Assembly: GCF_001435575.1 (NCBI RefSeq)
Contig: NZ_AZEA01000011.1
Location: 4,752 to 68,751 of the forward strand
Source of the DNA: Lentilactobacillus sunkii DSM 19904
GTDB lineage: Bacteria; Bacillota; Bacilli; Lactobacillales; Lactobacillaceae
Length of the DNA stretch: 64,000 bases
Reading direction: 5' to 3'
The position numbers and the translations under genes are program-made. Below, piece after piece: positions 33,840 through 42,875 of the stretch (position 1 is its first letter; every line of letters starts with the position of its first letter). Below the pieces are notes generated by a model. That model saw only the letters and a list, made by a program, of their open reading frames with translations, did no database searches and was not told where the DNA came from.

Positions 33840-34877
33840 ATGTTCTTTATTGATACATCAAGAAATGGCAAGCCTGTCTATGATCCGATTGTGAATCAGT
33901 CGTTGGATAATTATCTTGTAAATGATTTGAAGCTCCCCGGCCACGGGTTGATTATGTATGTCAACCAACCGGCAGTCATTGTCGGCGTTAACCAGAATGC
34001 CTATGCCGAAGTCAACATGCCTTATTTGAAGGAAAAAGGCATTAAGCTGGTTCGACGGACTTCCGGTGGTGGGGCGGTCTACCACGATTATGGCAATATT
34101 ATTTTTGAAAATATTGTGATTAATGATGATGAGCACTTTGGTGATTTTAAATACTTTGCCCAACCAATCATTGATGCCCTGCATGACATGGGGGCAACCG
34201 ATGCCGAGATGCGCGGTCGAAACGATATGGTGATTGGCAATCAGAAGTTTTCAGGGATGACGATGTTTAAGGTCGGCAAGTCATATGCGGCCGGCGGAAC
34301 GTTGATGTTTGATTTGGCAATGGATGTCGCCACCAAGGTTCTGACTCCCGAAAAGGACAAGTTGGAATCCAAAGGGGTTAAATCTGTTGAAAGCCGAGTT
34401 ACCAACGTTAAGCCATTCTTGAAACCAGAATTCCAGAACTTGGATATTGAGGGCTTTAAGAAGGCTTTGTTGCTGCGGTTGTTCAACGCCAAATCATTGG
34501 ATGACATCGAAACCTATCATTTGAATGATCACGACTGGTCAATCATTGATGAGCGTTTGAAGGGCAAGTATGATACCGACGAGTGGAACTACGGAAAGAA
34601 TCCTGGTTTTGACTACTATGTATCCAAGCATTATGACATCGGAACGGTCAGTTTTAACTATTCATTGAGTGGCAATACAATCTCTGATATTAAGATTTAC
34701 GGTGACTTTATCACTGGTGGTGATATTTCAGTGATTGAAAAAGCTTTGAATGGGGTTGAACTTACCAAGGATGCTTTGGTCGCTGCATTAAATAAAGTTG
34801 ATATTAAAGGCAATCTTGGGGACATTTCGGCTGATGAGTTGGCGGACTTGTTGTTGGAGAAGACCAAGATTAGTTAG
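33840..34877 (+). CDS. lplA: lipoate-protein ligase A
   Basis: A 345-residue ligase that activates lipoate with ATP and attaches it to the E2 or H protein of 2-oxoacid dehydrogenases. R-R-T-S-G-G-G-A-V-Y-H-D-x-G-N at 72-86 is the lipoyl-AMP binding loop; N-D-M-V-I-G-N-Q-K-F-S-G with the catalytic lysine follows near 130, and a C-terminal accessory domain is present. ATG 33840 follows AAGAAGG; earlier in-frame codons overlap the promoter region. Single gene. Confidence 0.93.
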   Translation: MFFIDTSRNGKPVYDPIVNQSLDNYLVNDLKLPGHGLIMYVNQPAVIVGVNQNAYAEVNMPYLKEKGIKLVRRTSGGGAVYHDYGNIIFENIVINDDEHFGDFKYFAQPIIDALHDMGATDAEMRGRNDMVIGNQKFSGMTMFKVGKSYAAGGTLMFDLAMDVATKVLTPEKDKLESKGVKSVESRVTNVKPFLKPEFQNLDIEGFKKALLLRLFNAKSLDDIETYHLNDHDWSIIDERLKGKYDTDEWNYGKNPGFDYYVSKHYDIGTVSFNYSLSGNTISDIKIYGDFITGGDISVIEKALNGVELTKDALVAALNKVDIKGNLGDISADELADLLLEKTKIS

Positions 34878-34950
34878 AATTATTTGGCAAAGAATCTATC
34901 ACTTTTTACAAAAAATTCAATCAATCATCTAAGAACTACCATTAACAACA

Positions 34951-35005
34951 AATAACGGGCTTTCCACTAAGTATTTTACAAACTTAGCAGAGAGCCCGTT
35001 ATTAT
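34951..35005. terminator. bidirectional terminator between lplA and 35005-35220
   Basis: Outer stem AATAACGGGCT with AGCCCGTTATT (34951-34961 with 34993-35003) and inner CTAAGT/ACTTAG. Confidence 0.75.
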
Positions 35006-35220
35006 TATTTATTACTGATATTACGAAAAAACCATTTCAACAATGTGTTGATTAAAAGAAAAAGTGGATAGCCAATTAATAGAAATATGACCAAGTTGAC
35101 CAGCTGGGTTGGAATGGGCGTGGAATTCTGAATTTTAATAAAAGTTTGCATCAAGTACTGCGCCGATACATACCCAATAACGATTGAGAAGGCCATAATC
35201 AGCCTTTCCTTTTTATTCAT
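35005..35220 (-). CDS. small two-segment membrane protein beside an antitoxin-like gene
   Basis: A 71-residue protein with hydrophobic segments at about 8-25 and 38-60 and a basic C-terminus. ATG 35220 has GGAGAAGGTGA upstream. It starts 37 bases after the AbrB-like antitoxin gene on the same strand, so the two are probably co-transcribed. No toxin family recognised; it could be a membrane-active partner, but there is no direct evidence. Confidence 0.55.
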   Translation of the reverse strand: MNKKERLIMAFSIVIGYVSAQYLMQTFIKIQNSTPIPTQLVNLVIFLLIGYPLFLLINTLLKWFFRNISNK

Positions 35221-35257
35221 GAATGTCACCTTCTCCGCAAATCCTATTAACAATTAA

Positions 35258-35587
35258 CTAGAGGCCAATTTCTCTTTCAAATTCTCTTTTTGTCGTTTTC
35301 TGGGCGGTTTGCTTAGCTTCTTCAGCCAATTTTGGAATGGCAGATGAAATGCTTTTCTTGGATTGCTTGAATTGTTTTACTAATTCAACACCTTTGTACC
35401 CTTGATTAATCAAATCGGTGAGAATATCTGCATCAAAATCCCAAAAGTCGTCCTTATCTGCAAACTTATAGAAAATTCCAGTTGGCGTCAGAATTGGTTC
35501 AAAAGACACACCAGAACTGATATTGAACGATTTTGGAACAGTTACGGTAATGTCGTCACCTGATCTTTTAGTTTTAATATTTTTCAT
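35258..35587 (-). CDS. AbrB/MazE-like antitoxin-type protein
   Basis: A 109-residue protein. Residues 1-40 look like a swapped-hairpin DNA-binding domain (K-T-K-R-S-G-D-D-I-T-V-T-V-P-K-S-F-x-I, then G-x-x-F-E-P), as in the PemI/AbrB-type antitoxins of lactobacilli. Residues 45-109 are charged and helical, as in toxin-neutralising tails. No ribonuclease toxin gene of the PemK/MazF kind is next to it; only the small membrane protein follows. Orphan antitoxin or transcription regulator. Confidence 0.6.
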   Translation of the reverse strand: MKNIKTKRSGDDITVTVPKSFNISSGVSFEPILTPTGIFYKFADKDDFWDFDADILTDLINQGYKGVELVKQFKQSKKSISSAIPKLAEEAKQTAQKTTKREFEREIGL

Positions 35588-35759
35588 GTTACCACCTCAT
35601 TAAGAGCTCACTTAACTACGCATCCTCATCATATCATGAATTTGTTTGAATACAGTTCAACCCCATATAAAAGGGCAAGCTAATCCGTTGACCTTACCTG
35701 CTCATTCGTGGAATAATATACCGTCATAAGTAATTCGACAAGTTACCGGGGGTGAGCAT

Positions 35760-37550
35760 ATGAAGCAGGCACCAAGCCAAGACAACGATGAGATTCAGGC
35801 CGGCGTGACGATGATGGGGATGTTCAAATTTGTGTTCGGAACGGTTCTTAAGCGGCCGTGGATCCTGATCGTGAACGTTGTTGTCCTGACCATTCTATCG
35901 TTGATGGACTTTTTACTGCCACAATTTAATCAATATATCATTGACCACGTTATTCCAAATAAGAGTACTGCTCAGTTGGCAATTGTCGTGGGATTGCTGC
36001 TGCTGACCGTCACAATTTCTGGGATCTTCACATACGTTTCCACCTATTACATGGGGGTGATGAGCCAAGGGGCCATTACTAATCTGAGAAATCAGCTCTA
36101 TCAATATCTGATCAGACTGGATACGCATTTCTTTGAATCCAGTAAAACCGGAGATTTGATGGTCCGGCTGACTTCTGACATTAATAATCTGCAGAACCTG
36201 ATCTCACCAAACATGCTGTCGTTGATCGGCAGTATCTTCACGTTTGTCGGGGTTCTGGGGTTTGTATTCTTTGTTAACTGGGAAATGGCTTTGGCAGTTA
36301 GCTTGACGTTCCCACTGATTTTCTTAGCTGTCCGGATTTTTAGAACCCGGATTCGGGAATCGTATCGAAAGGCTCGGCAGTCACAGGCACTGATGACCAA
36401 TCAGCTGCAAAATACACTGACTCAAATCCAGTTGATCAAGAGTTACACGACCGAAGACTTGGAGTCACATCGTTTTGACAAACTAGCTAACATGAACAAA
36501 GACAACATTATTGAAGCAACCCGCAACCAGGCAATCTTCTCGCCATTGGTTACTTTCATTGAGTATTTGGGAACAGCAATCGTGCTTTTTTTGGGAACAT
36601 TATTTGTGTTCAAAAATCAGCTGACAGTCGGGCAGCTAGTTGCCTACTTGAGTTATGTCGGCATCCTGCAAAGTCCAATCAGTGCCTTCTCGAGACTGTT
36701 AAATCAGTTCCAGCAATCGTTGGTTTCTTATGGCCGAATTGTCAGCATTATGGGCTTGAAGCCGGAAATTGTTGACGAGAAGGACGCCGTTTCGTTCCCA
36801 CAGATCAAGTCCGGGGTAAAGTTCGATCATGTGACTTTCTCATATGCGTCGGACGAACCGCAGTCACCACACAAAGCAGCCATTCAAGATGTTAGTTTTG
36901 ACATTCCATTCGGTAAGCAGACAGCATTGGTGGGCCATTCCGGTGCCGGCAAATCGACCATTACTGATTTATTGGATCGATTGTACGACGTTAACAGCGG
37001 TCAGATTTACTTTGATGGCATTCCAATTAAGCACATCAGATTGAAGTCGCTGCGGCAAAATATCGCCATCGTTTCTCAAGATATCTTCATTATTGACGGA
37101 ACCATTGCCGATAATATCCGCTATGGAACGCCGGGTGCCACCGAAGACCAGTTATGGAAAGTTGCCAAGTTGGCGGACATTGATGATTTCATCAAGGGCC
37201 TGCCTAATCAACTGAAAACCCAGGTTGGTGAACGAGGAATTCGGTTATCCGGTGGCCAAAAGCAGCGGATTGCGATTGCCAGAGCTTTGCTGAAGGACGC
37301 CCAGATTGTCGTTCTCGATGAAGCGACTGCCTCGTTGGATAATGAATCCGAAAAGACGATCCAGCATGCTTTGGAAAACTTGATGGAACAAAGGACGTCA
37401 CTGGTGATCGCTCACAGGTTGTCGACTATTCATAATGCCGATCAGATTCTGGTCGTCGATGATGGCAAGATTGTCGAGCGGGGGACTCATGATGAATTGA
37501 TGAATGAAGATGGGTATTATAAGCAGCTTTATGAAGCTCAATTTGAATAG
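35760..37550 (+). CDS. ABC transporter, fused permease and ATPase (exporter type)
   Basis: A 596-residue half-transporter: six membrane segments (about 35-60, 73-98, 150-172, 175-195, 260-285, 290-310) and an ATPase domain with Walker A G-H-S-G-A-G-K-S-T at 392-400, Q-loop, signature L-S-G-G-Q-K-Q-R and Walker B V-V-L-D-E-A. Works as a dimer; as only one gene is present it is probably a homodimer of the MsbA/BmrA kind exporting lipids or drugs. Start ATG 35760 after GGGGGTGA. Single-gene unit. Confidence 0.9.
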   Translation: MKQAPSQDNDEIQAGVTMMGMFKFVFGTVLKRPWILIVNVVVLTILSLMDFLLPQFNQYIIDHVIPNKSTAQLAIVVGLLLLTVTISGIFTYVSTYYMGVMSQGAITNLRNQLYQYLIRLDTHFFESSKTGDLMVRLTSDINNLQNLISPNMLSLIGSIFTFVGVLGFVFFVNWEMALAVSLTFPLIFLAVRIFRTRIRESYRKARQSQALMTNQLQNTLTQIQLIKSYTTEDLESHRFDKLANMNKDNIIEATRNQAIFSPLVTFIEYLGTAIVLFLGTLFVFKNQLTVGQLVAYLSYVGILQSPISAFSRLLNQFQQSLVSYGRIVSIMGLKPEIVDEKDAVSFPQIKSGVKFDHVTFSYASDEPQSPHKAAIQDVSFDIPFGKQTALVGHSGAGKSTITDLLDRLYDVNSGQIYFDGIPIKHIRLKSLRQNIAIVSQDIFIIDGTIADNIRYGTPGATEDQLWKVAKLADIDDFIKGLPNQLKTQVGERGIRLSGGQKQRIAIARALLKDAQIVVLDEATASLDNESEKTIQHALENLMEQRTSLVIAHRLSTIHNADQILVVDDGKIVERGTHDELMNEDGYYKQLYEAQFE

Positions 37551-37561
37551 ATGATGTAAAA

Positions 37562-37600
37562 ATTGCAGCAATGAATGTCAAACTCATTGCTGTTTTTTAG
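37562..37600 (+). terminator. terminator after the ABC exporter
   Basis: CAGCAATGA with TCATTGCTG and a T6 run. Confidence 0.8.
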
Positions 37601-37752
37601 ATCCCATAAAAAGTATTGGTTTAAGGGGGGAACTCACAAGATTCCCATATTATTAGTTTTCGACATTGACACCCGTGAAATATACCTTTATGCTTTAATC
37701 AACAAATGAGATGAATTTTTATACAATGAGAGAACTCGCATGGAGGTTCAAG

Positions 37753-39411
37753 ATGAAAAAAGTTGGGTACTTTATCGGTGGCTGTGCGGCTATCGTTTTA
37801 TTATTGTCGGGGTGTGGCAAGAAAGAATCTGCAGAGAATTCTGGTAATCTGACGGCCAACATGGCTGCCAAACAGGTCGTCAATTGGTCGGAGACGGAAG
37901 ACTTAACAACTTTGGATCCATCGAAGCTAACACAGCCTATTGATATCACAATGGTTGGTAACACAAACGAGGGATTGTTCAGATTAGGCAAGAACCACAA
38001 ACTGCTGCCAGGAATTGCAACAAAGATGAGCGAATCACCAAATGGCAAGGTTTATACATTTAATCTCCGGAAGAACGCCAAGTGGAGTAATGGTGATCCA
38101 GTCACGGCACATGATTTTGAATATAGTTGGAAACGAACCATTAATCCAAAAACGGCTTCACAGTATGGTTATATTTTTGATGGAATTAAGAACGCCAATA
38201 AAATTCAGGCCAACAAGGCAAAACCAAGCGCGTTGGGAGTGAAGGCTCTTAGCGATAATAAACTCCAAGTAACCCTTGAGCGGCCAATCCCGTACTTTAA
38301 ACTCTTGATGGCTTTCCCATTATTCTTCCCTCAAAATCAAAAAGCCGTTGAGAAATATGGTAAGGCTTACGGAACATCTTCTTCAAAGATGGTCTTCGAT
38401 GGACCATTCAAGATGAATGGCTGGACTGGTACCAATGAGAAGTGGACGCTGACTGCAAACAAAAATTATTGGGACAAGAAGCATGTATATTTGGCCAAGA
38501 TAAAAGATCAAGTCGTTAAAGACCCTTCAACGATGTACAACATGTATCAAGGAAATCAATTGGATGTAGCCACATTATCTGGGTCACAAGTGAAAAATGA
38601 ATTGAAGAATAAAGACATGCATCTTTTGAAAGATTCACGAATTTTCTATCTTGAATTCAACCAAAGAACTCGCCCGGCATTTAAAAACAGGGCTTTGCGT
38701 CAGGCGTTTTCGTATGCGATGGACCGAAAGTCATTTACCAAAAATGTCTTGGCAGATGGATCGGCTCCAGCCCAGGGATTTGTAACCCAAGGATTGGCAA
38801 ACAACCCTAAAACCGGTGAAGATTTTACCAAAGAAGCCAAGCAGGGAGATACTGGGCTTGAATATAACCCAACCAAAGCCAAGACAAAATACAAGCAGGC
38901 TTTAAAAGAACTCAATAAAAAGTCGCTTCATTTGGAAGTGCTCTGTGGTGACAGTACCGCGGCTAAACATTCAGCTGCTTACGTTCAAGGACAGCTGGAA
39001 AAAATTCTTCCAAACTTGAAAATTGATGTTTCTTCAGTTCCACTGAAAGCTCTGATTCAACGTCAAACTCATCATCAATTTGATTTCTTTGTTTCAAATT
39101 GGGGTGCCGACTATTCTGATCCATACACCTTCCTGCAGGTATTGCAGTCAAATAATACGTTTAATGAAGGTGGTTGGACCAACAAGAGTTACGACAAGTT
39201 GGTTAAGCAATCTGCTTCAACGGATGCAACCAATCCAAACAAGCGTTGGCAGGATATGATTGATGCGTCGAGAGTGATTATGTCTGATCAAGGTGTAGCA
39301 CCGCTGTATCAAGCAACCATTCCGCAGATGAGAAATCCAAAGGTTAAAGGTATTGTTTACAACAGTGCTGGACTATCATTTAACTTAAAAGGGATGTACG
39401 TATCTAAATAA
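37753..39411 (+). CDS. oligopeptide-binding lipoprotein, second copy
   Basis: A 552-residue SBP_bac_5 protein, paralogue of 18073-19713 over its full length (shared R-K-N-A-K-W-S-N-G-D, D-G-P-F-K-M, L-A-N-N-P-K-T-G-E-D-F and N-W-G-A-D-Y-S-D-P). Lipobox L-S-G-C near residue 22. Start ATG 37753 has TGGAGG upstream. Like the first copy it has no transporter genes beside it. Unlike the first copy, no leader peptide or attenuator precedes it. Confidence 0.9.
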   Translation: MKKVGYFIGGCAAIVLLLSGCGKKESAENSGNLTANMAAKQVVNWSETEDLTTLDPSKLTQPIDITMVGNTNEGLFRLGKNHKLLPGIATKMSESPNGKVYTFNLRKNAKWSNGDPVTAHDFEYSWKRTINPKTASQYGYIFDGIKNANKIQANKAKPSALGVKALSDNKLQVTLERPIPYFKLLMAFPLFFPQNQKAVEKYGKAYGTSSSKMVFDGPFKMNGWTGTNEKWTLTANKNYWDKKHVYLAKIKDQVVKDPSTMYNMYQGNQLDVATLSGSQVKNELKNKDMHLLKDSRIFYLEFNQRTRPAFKNRALRQAFSYAMDRKSFTKNVLADGSAPAQGFVTQGLANNPKTGEDFTKEAKQGDTGLEYNPTKAKTKYKQALKELNKKSLHLEVLCGDSTAAKHSAAYVQGQLEKILPNLKIDVSSVPLKALIQRQTHHQFDFFVSNWGADYSDPYTFLQVLQSNNTFNEGGWTNKSYDKLVKQSASTDATNPNKRWQDMIDASRVIMSDQGVAPLYQATIPQMRNPKVKGIVYNSAGLSFNLKGMYVSK

Positions 39412-39418
39412 GTACCCT

Positions 39419-39463
39419 AAAAGGCTCAAAAACAAAACCAGTTTTGTTTTTGAGCCTTTTAGT
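39419..39463 (+). terminator. 20-bp perfect stem terminator
   Basis: AAAAGGCTCAAAAACAAAAC (39419-39438) with its complement (39441-39460) and a 2-base loop. Very stable; probably hairpin with slightly larger loop. Confidence 0.85.
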
Positions 39464-39502
39464 TTACACTTAACGTAAATACAGAAAAACGGGTGACTAA
39501 CA

Positions 39503-39985
39503 ATGAAGACAATTTATGACTACCAAGAGACTGAAATGAGCGGTAAGACAATTGATTTGAGCGATTTTAAGGATAAGGTTGTTATTGTTGTGAATACTGC
39601 CAGCAAGTGTGGTCTGGCCCCTCAGCTTGAAGGCTTGGAAGAGCTGTACAAAAAGTATAAGGACGAGGGACTGGTAATTCTCGGATTGCCTTCGAACCAA
39701 TTCCATCAAGAGCTTGGCAATGACCAGGAAACAGACGAATACTGCCGCCTACATTATGGGGTTACATTTCCGATGACTAAACGAGTAGCTGTCAATGGCG
39801 ATGATCAGGATCCGCTGTTTGCTCACCTCAAGGAAGAATCCGGCCATGGCAAGATTAAGTGGAATTATACAAAGTTTTTGATTGGTAAAGATGGTAAATT
39901 GATTCATCGATTTGCCCCGATCACTAAGCCGGAAGCAATGGAAGAAGCCATTTATACAGCACTTCATTCCAAAGCCATTTTGTAG
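39503..39985 (+). CDS. glutathione peroxidase-family thiol peroxidase
   Basis: A 160-residue thioredoxin-fold peroxidase. Peroxidatic Cys36 in N-T-A-S-K-C-G, the catalytic glutamine in L-P-S-N-Q-F and the tryptophan in K-W-N-Y-T-K-F-L are in place. The usual F-P-C-N-Q resolving-type cysteine is Ser here (L-P-S-N-Q), so the enzyme has a single obvious redox cysteine apart from Cys83 in Y-C-R-L. Likely reduces hydroperoxides using thiol donors. Followed 12 bases later by the large FtsX permease. Confidence 0.88.
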   Translation: MKTIYDYQETEMSGKTIDLSDFKDKVVIVVNTASKCGLAPQLEGLEELYKKYKDEGLVILGLPSNQFHQELGNDQETDEYCRLHYGVTFPMTKRVAVNGDDQDPLFAHLKEESGHGKIKWNYTKFLIGKDGKLIHRFAPITKPEAMEEAIYTALHSKAIL

Positions 39986-39997
39986 GAAGGTGGGAAG

Positions 39998-42565
39998 TTG
40001 AATTCGACCTATTTTAAAGCAACAATTCGTGAAATAACTTACTCTTGGGGTAAGTTTATTTCGATTGTCCTGATCATCCTGTTGGGATCATTACTATACG
40101 TTGGAATTCGGGCAACCGGCCCTGATTTGGACAACTCAGCCGACCGGTATTTTGCCCAGCAGAATTTGGGTAATCTGAATGTAACGTCGACTTTGGGACT
40201 GACCAAGAAAGATTTGAATTTGGTCAAAAGTGATGACAATGTCCAAACCGCTGAAGCAAGTCACATGGTGACAATCAAGAAGTCACAGAATCAAGTTGTT
40301 CAAGTCTATTCCTACTCAAAAGCAGCCAAACTTAACAAACTCAAAGTTGTCTCCGGCCATTTACCAACCATGAATAATCAAATTGTCTTGGATTCTAAAG
40401 CCAAATCAGACGGTTATCGATTGGGGCAAACATATACGCTGCCCAAAACGGATGGGTTAAAGTCCAAATCGTTTAAAATTGTCGGCTTTGTCAACTCACC
40501 GTTATTCGTCAGTTCAACCGATCGTGGGACGACCAACGTTGGCAGTGGCGAGGTGGACTATTTTGCCTACACACCAGAACAGGCATTTGACCAAAAAGCG
40601 TTCGCCACGATTGCGGTGCGATTCGATAACACTGCTGACTTAACCGCCGGGACCAGTGCGTATAATCAACGTGTCAATCATGATCAGGAACAGTTGGAAA
40701 GTAAATTGAAAGCCCGACCAACCCAGCGGCGAACAGAGCTAACGGGAACGGCGCTCTCTAAGATTAATCGCCAATTGGCTAAGCTGCAGAAACAAGCTAA
40801 ACAGCTGCAAGCCGTACCAGCTCAATATCAAAGTGCAACGACAAAAGCTGCCGCCAAGAAACTCACGGCAGGTATTACCGAACTGCAGGAAGCCCGAAAA
40901 GAACTTCAACAAACTCCTCGGGCAATCTATATGTATAATGATCGAACTGCCAACGTCGGCTATCAGGATTACTTTGATGAATCTAAGAGTATTGCGGCAA
41001 TTGCCGTTATCTTCCCTGGTTTCTTCTTGTTTATTGCGGTCCTAATTACCTTCACGACAATTTCCAGAATGATTGAAAAAAACCGGCGCGAAATCGGTTT
41101 GATGCGGGCTCTCGGTTATACTAAAGGGTTTATCTCCATGAAATACGTTATCTACTCAGTTCTGGCAGGGGTGTTAGGATCGATTGCAGGTGGTATTTTG
41201 GGAACGATGACGCTGCCTAAATTCATCTTCAGCATGCTCAGTAATAATAACCTAACTCAGTATCATGGGGTCATTCCCTGGGCGTTCATTGTTGAAGCGG
41301 TAATCGCCGGGTTGGTCGCGACACTGGGAAGTGCTGCAGTTGTGTTGATTATCAATCTCCGGGAAAAGCCTACTGAATTGATGCGTGAACGGGCACCAAA
41401 AGCCGGCAAACGAATCCTGATGGAACGCATTAAGCCACTCTGGAACCGAATGAACTTCAACCAAAAGGTCAGCTATCGAAACTTGTTCCGGTACAAGACT
41501 CGGATGATTATGACGATTGTCGGGATTGCCGGGTGTACCGGGTTGATGCTGGCCGGATTTGGAATTCGTGATTCGGTTAATGATTTGATTCCCGATCAAT
41601 TTAATCAGGTTCAGCACTATCAGGGAATTGTGACCTTATCGGATGCCAACAAACAGATTGATGATAAAAACATTAAATCTCAAAAGTCAGCCATGGTTCA
41701 GTCAATTACCGTTTCACCGACAAAAGGAACCAAACGTAACGCCACGGTAACGATGGTTGCACCAAAATCATCGGCTGATTTTGAACAATATGTTTCATTA
41801 AAAAACAGTAAAACCAATCAAAATGAAAAGTTAACCAACTCAGGCGTGATCATCACGGAGAAACTGGCTACCGATATGAATGCCAAGAAGGGGACGATTC
41901 TTTCCACCAAGCTTGGTAACAAGCTGTTCAAGGTCAGGGTGGCAGCCGTTACTAAAAATTATGCCGGCCATTATATGTATCTAACCTCCAAGTATTTTAA
42001 CAAAGTATCCTCAACGAAGTATTCAGCCAATTCACGGTTGCTCAAGCTTAAGAGTGTCTCGACAGGTGATCGCCAACAAACCAGCCGAAACCTGCTGAAG
42101 CAGTCCGGTGTCTTGAACGTCACCTATCCAAGGTATGCTGGGAGTGCATTGGGAACGGTTGGCTTGAGCTCAGTCGTCCTCATTTTCATTGCATTATCCG
42201 CAGCGCTTGGTTTGGTGGTTTTGTACAACCTGACCAACGTCAATATCTCTGAGCGAATGCGGGAATTGTCGACGATTAAAGTGCTTGGTTTCTATGATAA
42301 TGAAGTGACCGCATATGTTGCGCGGGAAAATGTGGTTTTGACTCTGGCCGGGATTGTATTCGGCTGGTTCATCGGGTTGGTTCTCCATCACTTCATCATG
42401 ATCAAGGCCCAGACTGGTGCCATTTTATTCCCGCTGACCGTTCATTATCCGGGATACATCTGGTCGGCGGTTTTGACTGCCTGCTTCAGCCTGGCAGTTG
42501 GTGTGATCACCCATTATAAATTGAAAAATATTAATATGCTTGATTCGTTATCATCTCAAGAATAG
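39998..42565 (+). CDS. large FtsX/MacB-type permease
   Basis: An 855-residue ABC permease with a TTG start after GGAAGGTGGG. One N-terminal membrane segment (about 18-37), a large outside domain with a coiled-coil part near 240-300 (rich in Lys, Gln and Leu), three segments near 330-450, then a second FtsX unit with one segment near 500 and three near 720-840. This double layout fits exporters or lipoprotein/peptide-stress permeases that need a separate ATPase. No ATPase gene is beside it; the one at 46858 is 4 kb away. Confidence 0.85.
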   Translation: MNSTYFKATIREITYSWGKFISIVLIILLGSLLYVGIRATGPDLDNSADRYFAQQNLGNLNVTSTLGLTKKDLNLVKSDDNVQTAEASHMVTIKKSQNQVVQVYSYSKAAKLNKLKVVSGHLPTMNNQIVLDSKAKSDGYRLGQTYTLPKTDGLKSKSFKIVGFVNSPLFVSSTDRGTTNVGSGEVDYFAYTPEQAFDQKAFATIAVRFDNTADLTAGTSAYNQRVNHDQEQLESKLKARPTQRRTELTGTALSKINRQLAKLQKQAKQLQAVPAQYQSATTKAAAKKLTAGITELQEARKELQQTPRAIYMYNDRTANVGYQDYFDESKSIAAIAVIFPGFFLFIAVLITFTTISRMIEKNRREIGLMRALGYTKGFISMKYVIYSVLAGVLGSIAGGILGTMTLPKFIFSMLSNNNLTQYHGVIPWAFIVEAVIAGLVATLGSAAVVLIINLREKPTELMRERAPKAGKRILMERIKPLWNRMNFNQKVSYRNLFRYKTRMIMTIVGIAGCTGLMLAGFGIRDSVNDLIPDQFNQVQHYQGIVTLSDANKQIDDKNIKSQKSAMVQSITVSPTKGTKRNATVTMVAPKSSADFEQYVSLKNSKTNQNEKLTNSGVIITEKLATDMNAKKGTILSTKLGNKLFKVRVAAVTKNYAGHYMYLTSKYFNKVSSTKYSANSRLLKLKSVSTGDRQQTSRNLLKQSGVLNVTYPRYAGSALGTVGLSSVVLIFIALSAALGLVVLYNLTNVNISERMRELSTIKVLGFYDNEVTAYVARENVVLTLAGIVFGWFIGLVLHHFIMIKAQTGAILFPLTVHYPGYIWSAVLTACFSLAVGVITHYKLKNINMLDSLSSQE

Positions 42566-42595
42566 CCAAATCCCTTTAAAATTTAACTATTCGGC

Positions 42596-42634
42596 ATACC
42601 CGCAACCATCAATTTGGCTGTGGGTATTTTTTGT
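42596..42634 (+). terminator. terminator after the FtsX permease
   Basis: ATACCC with GGGTAT plus partly paired inner bases, followed by T6. The rest of the stretch to 42875 is AT-rich with a promoter only. Confidence 0.7.
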
Positions 42635-42788
42635 ATCAGCCAATGGCAGTGTTTAATTTGATTTCAAACTTAAAATTAGACGATGAGTGGTTTGACCTAT
42701 TACAATAAAGATTGTTGGGACAAACATAAGATGTTTTGGTTTGATACCCTGGCACCATTTAATTATTACTGTTTACATATAATTTACA

Positions 42789-42817
42789 TTTACTTTTGTT
42801 ACTAAAAAGTCTAATAT
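42789..42817 (+). promoter_or_regulatory. promoter of the first secreted paralogue
   Basis: TTTACT (42789-42794) and TAATAT (42812-42817), 17-bp spacer, about 58 bases before the ATG. Confidence 0.5.
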
Positions 42818-42875
42818 TGATGTATTCGGAACTTTACGAAATCTTAAGAATCATTAATTTCTGAGGGGGAATTGT

